Assembly (NCBI RefSeq): GCF_000972705.2
Contig: NZ_LATL02000233.1
Span: forward strand, 1 to 21,356
DNA: 21,356 bases
Direction of reading: 5' to 3'
Origin: Limnoraphis robusta CS-951
GTDB taxonomy: Bacteria > Cyanobacteriota > Cyanobacteriia > Cyanobacteriales > Microcoleaceae
The notes beneath the pieces are model-generated. The model did no database searches. It was given only the letters and a program-made list of their open reading frames with translations, and had not been told where the DNA came from. The position numbers and the translations under genes were made by a program. Positions 1-7,964 of the stretch are shown one piece after another (position 1 is the stretch's first letter; every line of letters begins with the position of its first letter).

Positions 1-15
1 AGATTTATGTTTCTA

Positions 16-149
16 ACAAATAACCAATATAAACCCGCCCCACTCCGACAAATAACCAATATCAACCCGCCCTGACAATTAACCCAAACAAACGGGGCGG
101 GTTAATTAATATTGTTTCTGGGATGAACAAATCAATTTGAACCCGCCCC
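16..149. repeat. Cluster of AACCCGCCCC-type repeats, possible terminator of the GTPase operon
   Basis: A 25-bp unit ending in AACCCGCCC occurs at 16-40 and again at 48-72 with one mismatch (32-bp period). The core appears inverted as GGGGCGGGTT at 94-103 and direct again at 140-149. The last two form a perfect 10-bp inverted repeat with a 36-nt loop. Read on the minus strand it lies just after the stop of the 584-aa GTPase gene and is followed by a T-rich stretch, so it could end that transcript. A related inverted pair sits at 20671-20722 at the other end of the window, so this is a dispersed intergenic repeat family rather than a local accident. No gene is visible in 1-236. Confidence 0.6.
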
Positions 150-236
150 TACTCAAATTTGTTAATCTAGTTCTAGCGATTTTTTGCTCCGGTAATTTTC
201 AAGTTGAATGGGGTTGAGAAATGAATGATTTCGGTT

Positions 237-1991
237 TTAAGCCACTGGTTTTTCTGTAGCTTTTGTGATGTATTTGAGAATTAACTCAAACTTCTCCCGA
301 ATATCCATCAGTTCTTTCATCCAAGTATTAGAAGCGGCGATAGATTCTTCTTCACTGCGACGAGCAACTGAGATTTGTTTCTCAATTTCTCCATAAACCT
401 GTTGTTCAAATTCACTAAGCTGTATACTGATTTGAGCCTCTAAATCTTTACCAATTTTCTGAAATTCGCTCGTAATTTCTTGACGGCATTCTGCCATTTT
501 CTGTTCTTGTTCACTTTCTTTGAGCGCCTGCATTACATCCAATCCTACGGAAACAATAGCCATTACTGGCCCTAAAAACTTAGCCGCATTACCAAGATTT
601 TTGGCAATACCGACAGCCTGCCAAGGTTTAAACTTAAATCCGACAAATTTACCCACTCCAAGAACTGTTTGATGTAGTCCACTTCCTACAACATCCATAG
701 AGCGTAAAAATCCTTGTTGACCTGCTGTACCCAAAAAGCCACGAGTCGCTGAACTTGTGATATTTACTCCGGCTTTGGTTCCAATATCACCAAGGAAATT
801 GATTTGACTTTTGATGGCTTCTACATTCATACCAGGCTTTACATTTTGAGCTGATACGTTTTGGTTTTTATCTAAACAAGTAACAAAGGCTTTAACTAAA
901 TCACTTTCAAAAACCTGTTCAACTTCCTGGCGTATATCTTCAGCCGCAGCATTAATTACAGATTGCAGGTCTGTTTCGGCTTTTTCGTAGTGTTTCTGAA
1001 CGTTTATTTCAGCCTGTTTATTCAAAATTTCTATGTCTTCGCTTCCGACTGCTGAAGCCAGAACATAACCTTCTTTAGAAATTTCAGAAGACATTTTCAA
1101 GCCAATATTTTGAACTTTAGTTCGGATGCGACTCCGTTCTTTTCGGACAACACGAGACAAACGATTTAAAATTTCGAGGAATGCGGAATCATTCGTAGAG
1201 TTGCGGGTAAAAATTAGCTGTGCTTCTTCCAAACAACTGAGTGCAATTCGGACGGGAGTATCAAATTTTGCTAATGCCGCACGTTTGTTAACAAACTCAT
1301 TCAGGGAATCAATAAACGTCTGAAAACGGCTAATTTCCATCAGAAAATCATCCTTTTCATCGACACCCTCACAGTAGTCTTTTGCATCGATAAAGCAAAC
1401 CGGAAATTCATCCAGGCTGTAAGGTTTCAATGCTTCTGCTAGACTGTGGCGGTAGTTGGCAATTTTTTGTTCTTCTTCTCCCGCTTCATCAGACATTTTA
1501 TTGATGACGAGCATCATTTTCCAGCGATAACCTTTTTCATAGGCTAACTTTTTGAAGTTCTCAACGGTAACGGAGTCGAACAGCATATAGGTGAGACAAA
1601 ATACCAATAAATCGGCTTTTTTAATCGCGTCGTAGGTAATTTCATCGTGATCTTGGCGTTCTGTAAACAGTCCCGGCGTGTCAAGAACTTGAATACCATT
1701 CCAGTTGTAGGTGCTGGTTTTATCGGTGGCGATATCCGCATCAATTTTGATGTCTCGTTTTCCGGTCAGTGCAGAGATAATTGTTGATTTTCCCGCACTA
1801 TATTGTCCGACAAAAGCAACGCCAATTGCTCCTTGTTCCCGATATGTTTTTAATTCCTCACGCAGTTTTTTCCGAATTTCTGTGAGTTCGGGTTTATTTT
1901 CCTGTTCTAGTAGCTTATCAAAACTAACGAGATTTTTTTTGAATGCAGAACCAATTTTGGCGGCGAGGAAATCCTGATTATTCTCAGTCAT
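237..1991 (-). CDS. Dynamin-like GTPase, 584 aa (second GTPase of the operon)
   Basis: Predicted large GTPase of the bacterial dynamin-like/YfjP-LeoA type. The P-loop (G1) GQYSAGKS is at residues 62-69, a Thr-containing G2 region at about 89-94, DTPG (G3) at 104-107 and an NKMSD G4-like motif at 164-168. The rest is mostly charged helical, coiled-coil-like sequence. One hydrophobic stretch at about 472-490 could be a membrane-binding paddle or hairpin, as in bacterial dynamin-like proteins. The length suits the family (Nostoc BDLP and LeoA are of similar size). The start ATG is supported by AGGAG at 2001-2005, which overlaps the TAG stop of the upstream GTPase gene (2004-2006), a sign of translational coupling. 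Such pairs of dissimilar GTPases in other bacteria act on membranes (vesicle release, membrane repair, phage resistance). The role here is inferred. GTPase identity is firm; the exact subfamily is not. Confidence 0.85.
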   Translation of the reverse strand: MTENNQDFLAAKIGSAFKKNLVSFDKLLEQENKPELTEIRKKLREELKTYREQGAIGVAFVGQYSAGKSTIISALTGKRDIKIDADIATDKTSTYNWNGIQVLDTPGLFTERQDHDEITYDAIKKADLLVFCLTYMLFDSVTVENFKKLAYEKGYRWKMMLVINKMSDEAGEEEQKIANYRHSLAEALKPYSLDEFPVCFIDAKDYCEGVDEKDDFLMEISRFQTFIDSLNEFVNKRAALAKFDTPVRIALSCLEEAQLIFTRNSTNDSAFLEILNRLSRVVRKERSRIRTKVQNIGLKMSSEISKEGYVLASAVGSEDIEILNKQAEINVQKHYEKAETDLQSVINAAAEDIRQEVEQVFESDLVKAFVTCLDKNQNVSAQNVKPGMNVEAIKSQINFLGDIGTKAGVNITSSATRGFLGTAGQQGFLRSMDVVGSGLHQTVLGVGKFVGFKFKPWQAVGIAKNLGNAAKFLGPVMAIVSVGLDVMQALKESEQEQKMAECRQEITSEFQKIGKDLEAQISIQLSEFEQQVYGEIEKQISVARRSEEESIAASNTWMKELMDIREKFELILKYITKATEKPVA

Positions 1992-2003
1992 GGCTTGTTT
2001 CTC

Positions 2004-4529
2004 CTATTTAACAGATTTGTGAGATTGAATTGAAATGTCTTCTTGAAGAACCTTTTTCAGTTCATCCATTGATTTTTTGATGGTGAGTTCAGAGCGAGTG
2101 ATAATCGTCATTTTGTGTCCGAACTTCCGTTGAACCTTAGCAACTGTTTTTCTGGCTCCTTCTTCAGTTAAAGGTTCGTATTTTTCTTGACTCCAATCCA
2201 GAATTCGCTTGGCATAAGCACGATTAAGATACTTGGTACAGTCCGAGAGTTTTTTCTGGGCTTCCTCCAGTTTGAGAGAAAAACTTTCTAATCCCAAAGC
2301 GAGTTCCTTGAAATAGGATTCGATATTCATAATTACAAAAGCACAGGAATTTGAAAATTCACTTCGGGCTTTTTCCAGCGTTTCCTGTTTTTGGGTATTC
2401 AGTTGCTCATACAAATCCTTTGAAATGTTGTCAACCGCGCCGCGACGTTTCTGATCTTTTGACTTGAATAAACCAGTAAGATTCCCGATAATTCCAGCAA
2501 CAATTACTAAAGGCATTGCAAAAGGTGATGAAAACAATAGAAGAACTGTACTGGCTACCCCTAAAATAATTCCTCCAATTCGCAGGATATGTTGAGTATC
2601 CCCAGAATCTTGCTGTGTAAACTTAAAGTTACCACCGCCTAGTTCAGCAACTAACTGTAATTCATGGCCGATTTCTTCTAAGACCTCTTGAACTTCACGC
2701 TGAAACTGTTCACCCGCTTCCTGAAAAGCAGACTTTAAACGCTGTTCAAAATTGAGAGATTTTAGTGTTTTCTCCCAACCGAGTTTCAATCCCAACTCGT
2801 TTGAATTCCAATGTTCCTCAGCAAACGATGGAACAGCATTAATCGCCTCTTGAAATATCGTTTCGATTTCTGTTTGTAAGTTGCTGCGGCTATCTTTGAA
2901 TGCAGTCTCAATTTTCTTTCGGATTTCCTCCCGTTTGCTTTGAATTGTTTCTGCTAACTGTCCATAAATTTGAGCTTGTCCTGCAACCCAGTTATAGGGT
3001 GTATTAATGGCGCCGACTGTCGAACCGAGTAGAGTTTGCGATCGCCGAATAGTTCCGTATTGAATCAAAGACTCACGAATAGAATCTAAGAAATCTTGCA
3101 TTCGACTGGCTTTGAACAATTCCTCTTTGCGATTTTCATGTTCGGGTTCGCGGGAAAGTTGAGCCGCCAAAAGCATCACCGGAACAATGGGAAAGTAATC
3201 GTTTGCATAATGCTCTTTTGCATAGCGGCGAATGCGTTCAATATGTCCGCCCAAACCGCTTTGACCTTCCATTTCAAAGGCTTTATCGGGATCTTTAAGA
3301 AAATGTTCTAATCGACGCGAATCGCGCAAATTTTTCTTAACGTTCAATAGAACAATGAGCGGTTTTGCTTTCTTTTTCAGCAGATGTAAAAACTCAAATT
3401 CTGTTGCTTGAATGCTGTCGTTTGTCACCACATAACAGATAACGTCCGACTCCTCAATCACACTTTCTGCAATTTCTTCGTCACTTTTTCCGCCGGGAGC
3501 GCCAATCCCAGGCGTGTCAATAATCCGAATATTTTTCCACTCATAAACTCGGTTGTAACGAGTCGTTCGCTGTTTTCCAACTCCTATCGCCTCCCATCCA
3601 TCGTTAGTAACAATGGCGTGAAGTGTGCTTTTTCCCGCTTTCGTTCTGCCCATAAAGGCAATGCTAAAGTGATTGATAGCGCGTTCTTTTGAACGGAGGG
3701 ATTCCTGCACATCCTCAATTTCTTTTATAATTTCAGCCGAGAGCGATTTTTCAGTTAATTCGAGTTGTTTTGCAACTTCTTTAGCCGTGTTTGCCTGACC
3801 TTTACTGTTGGTTTTTGACTGAATTTCATAAATCGATTTTTGCAGATTTTTTCCCAAATAGTAAAGTATCGACAAAGCACTTCTCAGAGCAAATTGTGAA
3901 AATTGGTAATCTTCCTTAGCAACAACGGCACACTCACGAATCGCTTCATCATATTCTGGCCCCGATAACAAAATTTCTCGCCGCAGTTGCTCAACTTTTT
4001 CTTCTGCTCCCGTTAAATTAGCTAATTTATTAACCAAAGCCCGGGATAAAATCGAATCGGCTTTCTGAAGTAAACGCGCACTAACAGAAAGTTTTTGTTG
4101 ATTGGACTCATCAAGAAATCCCGTATCAGAAAAGGCTCCGGCTTCTTCAATTTTTTTCTGTATTTCTCCTTTCGGCCAGTTCCAAATCTGTGCAATTCGT
4201 TCGGCCATCTTCCGTTCTAACACCGAACAAAACCCGTCAACATAAGCAATCGCTAAAATTTGACACATTGCCTCATCTTTTTGACTGCTGGGTACTCGCC
4301 TCGCAATTTCTTCCACAGATAATTGATCATCATCTTGGGCGAGAATCTTTTCCATTTCCGCAAGAGTGCTTTGTCCGGCTTCAATTTGAGTCGCCAGTTC
4401 ATGGAGTGCTTTTGATTCTTCGCTGTGAATTTGTTGGTCAGCACAAACCATGTGTGTGACTAATAAAAAGGGATAATTTATCGTGTTAGAATGGTTGTTA
4501 GTTTCAGTCTTTTTGAGTGTCGTTTGCAT
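2004..4529 (-). CDS. TerB-like/dynamin-like GTPase fusion, 841 aa
   Basis: The N-terminal part (about 18-125) resembles a TerB/TerB-like helical domain, with two acidic loops, CADQQIHSEE at 29-38 and YVDGF at 96-100, in the positions where TerB domains carry their metal-binding Asp residues. A long helical linker follows. The GTPase domain has G1 GRTKAGKS at 294-301, a Thr-rich G2 region at about 321-324, and DTPG at 338-341. At the expected G4 position it has NVKK (396-399) rather than NKxD, so guanine specificity may be altered. The C-terminal half is charged helices interrupted by a strongly hydrophobic hairpin at about 651-688, a probable membrane insertion element. The gene starts 5 nt after a 48-aa ORF and ends 12 nt before the second GTPase, so the three are almost certainly co-transcribed. 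The domain call by eye is good for the GTPase and moderate for TerB. Confidence 0.83.
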   Translation of the reverse strand: MQTTLKKTETNNHSNTINYPFLLVTHMVCADQQIHSEESKALHELATQIEAGQSTLAEMEKILAQDDDQLSVEEIARRVPSSQKDEAMCQILAIAYVDGFCSVLERKMAERIAQIWNWPKGEIQKKIEEAGAFSDTGFLDESNQQKLSVSARLLQKADSILSRALVNKLANLTGAEEKVEQLRREILLSGPEYDEAIRECAVVAKEDYQFSQFALRSALSILYYLGKNLQKSIYEIQSKTNSKGQANTAKEVAKQLELTEKSLSAEIIKEIEDVQESLRSKERAINHFSIAFMGRTKAGKSTLHAIVTNDGWEAIGVGKQRTTRYNRVYEWKNIRIIDTPGIGAPGGKSDEEIAESVIEESDVICYVVTNDSIQATEFEFLHLLKKKAKPLIVLLNVKKNLRDSRRLEHFLKDPDKAFEMEGQSGLGGHIERIRRYAKEHYANDYFPIVPVMLLAAQLSREPEHENRKEELFKASRMQDFLDSIRESLIQYGTIRRSQTLLGSTVGAINTPYNWVAGQAQIYGQLAETIQSKREEIRKKIETAFKDSRSNLQTEIETIFQEAINAVPSFAEEHWNSNELGLKLGWEKTLKSLNFEQRLKSAFQEAGEQFQREVQEVLEEIGHELQLVAELGGGNFKFTQQDSGDTQHILRIGGIILGVASTVLLLFSSPFAMPLVIVAGIIGNLTGLFKSKDQKRRGAVDNISKDLYEQLNTQKQETLEKARSEFSNSCAFVIMNIESYFKELALGLESFSLKLEEAQKKLSDCTKYLNRAYAKRILDWSQEKYEPLTEEGARKTVAKVQRKFGHKMTIITRSELTIKKSMDELKKVLQEDISIQSHKSVK

Positions 4530-4534
4530 CTTGC

Positions 4535-4681
4535 TTAACCCTGTATTAAAGTAACCAATACGTTGAAGTCGGAGTCAGCAAGATAGCCACTATCAGCAAT
4601 ACCTGTTAATGAAATATCTGCTAAAGTTGCCTGAGTTGCCCTATCAGTGTTGAGACGGCAACTTGCTTTACTCAAGCCCAT
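4535..4681 (-). CDS. Small protein of 48 aa at the head of the GTPase operon
   Basis: A short reading frame starting MGLSKASCRL and ending LVTLIQG. It has an excellent Shine-Dalgarno AGGAG (4690-4694) 8 nt before the ATG, an in-frame stop close upstream that makes this the only possible ATG, and a stop codon just 5 nt before the start of the 841-aa GTPase gene. The spacing and ribosome site argue for a real translated gene or a leader peptide coupled to GTPase translation. The product has one Cys (C8), an alternating hydrophobic/small middle and a hydrophobic tail (V41-I46). There is no clear transmembrane segment or recognised domain. I cannot assign a function. Alternatives are a leader peptide that only serves translation coupling, or a small partner or regulator of the GTPases. 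Confidence 0.6.
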   Translation of the reverse strand: MGLSKASCRLNTDRATQATLADISLTGIADSGYLADSDFNVLVTLIQG

Positions 4682-4816
4682 AGTGTTTTCTCCTAGAGGT
4701 AGAGAGTATTAAACTTTTGAAATCTCTACATCTAGCATAGATTTAAAATCTCAGATTTAACAGCGTGGAATTACTGATATTTGATCAAATTTTGAAGCGC
4801 TTAAATTGGGTTGCGT

Positions 4817-4839
4817 CTCCGTGAAAATACGGAGTTTTT
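4817..4839 (+). terminator. Possible intrinsic terminator or attenuator hairpin
   Basis: CTCCGT (4817-4822) and ACGGAG (4829-4834) form a perfect 6-bp stem around a 6-nt A-rich loop, followed directly by TTTTT (4835-4839). The arrangement is that of a plus-strand intrinsic terminator, but no plus-strand gene lies upstream. It could end a small RNA, stop antisense transcription out of the GTPase region, or be chance. The stem is short. Confidence 0.35.
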
Positions 4840-4904
4840 CTGAGAAATGCGATCAACTGTATTTTTCTTGTATTCTCAACGGATTGTTATCACTGTACAA
4901 TCTT

Positions 4905-4933
4905 TTCAGAATTAATATCATTTAAGATACAAT
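4905..4933 (+). promoter_or_regulatory. Candidate promoter of the M48-like gene
   Basis: TTCAGA (4905-4910, 4 of 6 matches to the -35 consensus), a 17-nt spacer, then TACAAT (4928-4933, 5 of 6 matches to -10). Transcription would start near 4940, about 50 nt before the ATG at 4992. A second TACAAT with a weaker -35 lies about 32 bp upstream (4896-4901). This is by pattern only. Confidence 0.35.
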
Positions 4934-4991
4934 TCTCGAAAGTCATCCCGACTAGGCTATCCTAAAAAGAAGTGCAAGTGAAAGAACCGCC

Positions 4992-7460
4992 ATGTCATCT
5001 ACTCCTCGTCCTCCGGCGTCGGGTTCACAACAGTCCCCAAAAGAAACCCCCTCTCTGGAAATGGGGTTAGCGGCGCTGAAACAAAAACAGTATCAAAAAG
5101 CGATAACTCATCTCGAAGCGATCGCACAGTCTCAGTCTAACCGATCAGCCGGAATTCGGGCAGAAATGGCGTTAGTTGTCGCCTATGAACGAACTCGCAA
5201 CGTCAAAAAAGCGATCGCCCTCTGTCAAAGTTTAGCGCAACATCCTAAACCGAAAGTAAAAACTTGGGCGGAAAAGACTTTACAAGAGTTAAATCAGCGT
5301 TATTCTGTAGAAACTCAACCTCAACAAGACCCCGGTTTTGTTCCCTTTGAACCTTCCTCGCAACCCCCAAATATTCAACCCCCAAAAGATGCAGGTTTTG
5401 TTCCCTTTGAACCTCCTAAAAAACAGTCTTCTGTTGACGAACAACTGAATAATTACCGTTCAAAATCAGCCCAAAAACAATCCCATATTTTTAAAGAAAT
5501 TAATAGTAATAAATCTGATTTTTTAGAAAAAAATGTCATTAATAAAATGGCTACTGACACTTCTTTAAAAAAAGAAAATAATATTCAATCTCAAGAAACC
5601 TTAGATAAATTTTCAACAAAATTTGAACAATTAACTTGGCGACAAGCAGAACGAGCAACCGAATGGCGGCGTTTAAAATCGTTGAATCTAACGCGATTTT
5701 ATCTCGAACAAGCTCTAACCGTTTTAGCGTTTCTTTGGTTCACGCCTCGTTTGATAGAGTTTTTAATGGATACCACGAATAATGTATTACTGTGGTTGCC
5801 ACTTCTTCAACCTCTACAACTATTTTATCAGAATCCGACTGAATCTGTTTATATCAGTTTAGCGGTATTATTTATGTTGTCGCCTTGGCTATTAGATAGC
5901 TTGCTAAAATTTGCCTATCGGATGAAACCTTTACCGATGACAGCGTTATTTAACTACAGTCAAGAAGCGAACCGCATCTTAAGAAATTATTGTCAGCAAC
6001 GCAATTGGAAAGTCCCCGCGTTGAGAGTATTACCGACAAATGCACCGATAGCCATCACCTATGGTTGGTTGCCCAGATTTGCTAGAATTGTTGTTAGTCA
6101 GGGATTACTTGATCAACTCTCGGAAGATGAAATTGCAGTCATTTATGCTAGAGAAATTGCTTCAGTCGGTCAGTGGGATTTTCTAGTGATGTCTTTTGCC
6201 GCTATTATTACTCAAATCCCCTATCAGCTTTATTGGCAATCTGCACAATGGGTTGAACAGTCTGGAGACTTGATCAACAGATTACCCGAAAAAGTCCCCA
6301 ATTTTGTTCGGTCTATTCTATCGTTGATTATCCCAATCCTCAACGGAATTTTCACAATTATTTCACCTTTCAGTTATGGGTTGTATCGAATTTTGCGATT
6401 GCCCACATTGTGGCTGTCTCGCCGACGAGTTTACTACAGCGATCGCACCGCTTGCAACCTGACGGGAAATCCAAACGGACTAACTCGCGCGATTGTCAAA
6501 ATAGCGATAGGAATGGCTAAGGAAATTCAGCAGCAAGGTACAAGCAGCTTACTAGAGGGGTTTGATCTGTTGATGCCTGTCAGTTCCTCTCAAGCGCTAA
6601 CATTCGGTAGTGTAGCGGCTGATTATGGTAAGATCGAATCTCTGCTCACATGGGATTTAGCAAACCCCTATCGTCAATGGTTGGAAATCAATAACACACA
6701 TCCGGTAATTGGCGATCGCTTGTTGATATTATCTCAGTATGCAAGTTTTTGGAATTTGAACACCGAGTTGGATTTATCAGCGAAAAATTCTGCATCTACA
6801 TCGGATCGGTCTTTGCAACACCGTCGATTGCTTCTACAAGGTGCGCCTTACTTTGGGCTTCCGGCGGGTTTGATGCTAGGAAGTCTCATCTGGTTATTGG
6901 GCGGCTTTTTGTCTGCTGTGGGCGTTTGGCAATTAGAATGGTTGTTTGGGGATTTTTGGATTTTGGCAGGTTGCATTCCCCTGGCTTGCAGTTTAGGAAT
7001 TTTCCTTCGCATCAATTCTTTCTTTGCTGAGATTAAACCCTCAACGCCACTACAAAACCCGAGTTTGGTGAGTCTGTTGACAGATGCTAATGCACTACCG
7101 ATAGATAGTCAACCTCTGTATTTAGAAGGAAAACTTCAGGGGCGAGAAGGTTTGAGCAATTTGATGGGACAGGATTTAATTTTAAAGACGGCTACAGGTT
7201 TGATCAAGCTGCATTATATTCCGGAATTGACTCCTCTGGCAATTTTTGGCAAATCAAGCCATCCGGTTGAATTAATCGGTGAGTCGATTAATCTTAGAGG
7301 ATGGTGGCGACGAGGTGCAACACCTTGGATAGATGTCGAAACTTTACAAACTCAAGATCATCAAGTGACTTTGACAGGAGGACATCCAATTTGGTCTACA
7401 ATCTTAGCTTGTGTCCTGGCTTTTTGGGGGGCTTATATGATTTCTCAAGGAGGATTCTAA
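4992..7460 (+). CDS. TPR and M48 peptidase-like membrane protein, probably catalytically inactive, 822 aa
   Basis: Residues 20-105 look like TPR-type helices. A low-complexity linker contains two copies of a GFVPFEP motif (115-121 and 135-141). A membrane-embedded M48-like core follows: transmembrane segments near 236-258, 284-308, 397-413 and 440-470, with a recognisable M48 pattern (LSEDEIAVIYAREIA, the DRTACNLTGNPNGL region, then NTHPVIGDR). The zinc motif HExxH is replaced by REIAS at 387-391 (both His lost, Glu kept), and the downstream ExxxD ligand Glu is Val480 (only Asp484 remains), so zinc proteolysis is not expected. Two further transmembrane segments lie at about 622-675, followed by a beta-rich C-terminal domain (about 700-790) and a final hydrophobic helix. 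Gene-finders will likely label it an M48 metallopeptidase, and a scaffold or chaperone-like role is inference. No strong Shine-Dalgarno is seen. Confidence 0.75.
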   Translation: MSSTPRPPASGSQQSPKETPSLEMGLAALKQKQYQKAITHLEAIAQSQSNRSAGIRAEMALVVAYERTRNVKKAIALCQSLAQHPKPKVKTWAEKTLQELNQRYSVETQPQQDPGFVPFEPSSQPPNIQPPKDAGFVPFEPPKKQSSVDEQLNNYRSKSAQKQSHIFKEINSNKSDFLEKNVINKMATDTSLKKENNIQSQETLDKFSTKFEQLTWRQAERATEWRRLKSLNLTRFYLEQALTVLAFLWFTPRLIEFLMDTTNNVLLWLPLLQPLQLFYQNPTESVYISLAVLFMLSPWLLDSLLKFAYRMKPLPMTALFNYSQEANRILRNYCQQRNWKVPALRVLPTNAPIAITYGWLPRFARIVVSQGLLDQLSEDEIAVIYAREIASVGQWDFLVMSFAAIITQIPYQLYWQSAQWVEQSGDLINRLPEKVPNFVRSILSLIIPILNGIFTIISPFSYGLYRILRLPTLWLSRRRVYYSDRTACNLTGNPNGLTRAIVKIAIGMAKEIQQQGTSSLLEGFDLLMPVSSSQALTFGSVAADYGKIESLLTWDLANPYRQWLEINNTHPVIGDRLLILSQYASFWNLNTELDLSAKNSASTSDRSLQHRRLLLQGAPYFGLPAGLMLGSLIWLLGGFLSAVGVWQLEWLFGDFWILAGCIPLACSLGIFLRINSFFAEIKPSTPLQNPSLVSLLTDANALPIDSQPLYLEGKLQGREGLSNLMGQDLILKTATGLIKLHYIPELTPLAIFGKSSHPVELIGESINLRGWWRRGATPWIDVETLQTQDHQVTLTGGHPIWSTILACVLAFWGAYMISQGGF

Positions 7461-7964
7461 GTTTTTGTAAGTTTTAAGAAGGTTGGATTTGCATTTTGCT
7501 CAACTCAGTGTTACATTTGTTTACAAAGCTTTAATAATGGATGAACCTTTCGGGTAACTCGGAGGAAAACTTAAATCAATCGGAAAAAGATTGCCAAAGA
7601 CATTCAGATTGTAGTCAGAAAAAATTTTGAAGCAATTGCTAGAATTCTGCCCACAGATATGATATGTTAGAGAGTGGCTTTAAATTATCCGGTTATGGAT
7701 AGTAGAGAGCAGAGTTTTATAAAAGTTGCTGTTTTTTACCGAACGGGTATTAAAGCAGGCGACTTTTTCTCCAAATGTTCTATTTTGTACCCTTGGGTGT
7801 ACTAAACTTGAGTAGGCGTTACATCGACAGGAAGCTGAAATCCATTGATATTAGTTTTAGAGTCTGGGTTAAAGATGTTTTAATCGACACTCAAGGGAAT
7901 TGAAAGCGTATACGGCAGTAAGTTGTTAAGAAATGACCGGAAGTTTACAAAACAGCCTAAAAAA
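7461..7964. other. Gene-free stretch upstream of the rbp leader
   Basis: About 500 bp with no convincing gene. The longest short frames (for example 36 aa at 7695-7805) lack a ribosome site. The distal part probably holds the promoter of the RRM protein gene, but I could not single out a convincing -35/-10 pair. No terminator hairpin is visible directly after the stop of the M48-like gene. Confidence 0.5.

Larger units (their letters stand above)
4682..4991. other. Divergent intergenic region between the GTPase operon and the M48-like gene
   Basis: About 310 bp with no gene. It should hold the minus-strand promoter of the GTPase operon (a possible -10 TATGCT is complementary to 4734-4739, but I see no convincing -35) and the plus-strand promoter of the M48-like gene (listed separately). 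It also contains a compact hairpin with a T-run at 4817-4839 and an AT-rich short inverted repeat GATTT/AAATC at 4740-4750. Confidence 0.5.

Noticed and set aside
16..72. Possible CRISPR repeat pair (32-bp period)
   Set aside because: Only two copies with a 7-bp gap, and the same core occurs inverted and elsewhere in the window. It is a dispersed palindromic repeat.
1126..1323. Plus-strand frames inside the GTPase genes (also 1711-1977, 3096-3311, 3408-3692, 4190-4459)
   Set aside because: They are shadows of the minus-strand GTPase coding sequences, without ribosome sites or domains.
7695..7805. 36-aa open frame in the same gap
   Set aside because: No Shine-Dalgarno and no supporting context.
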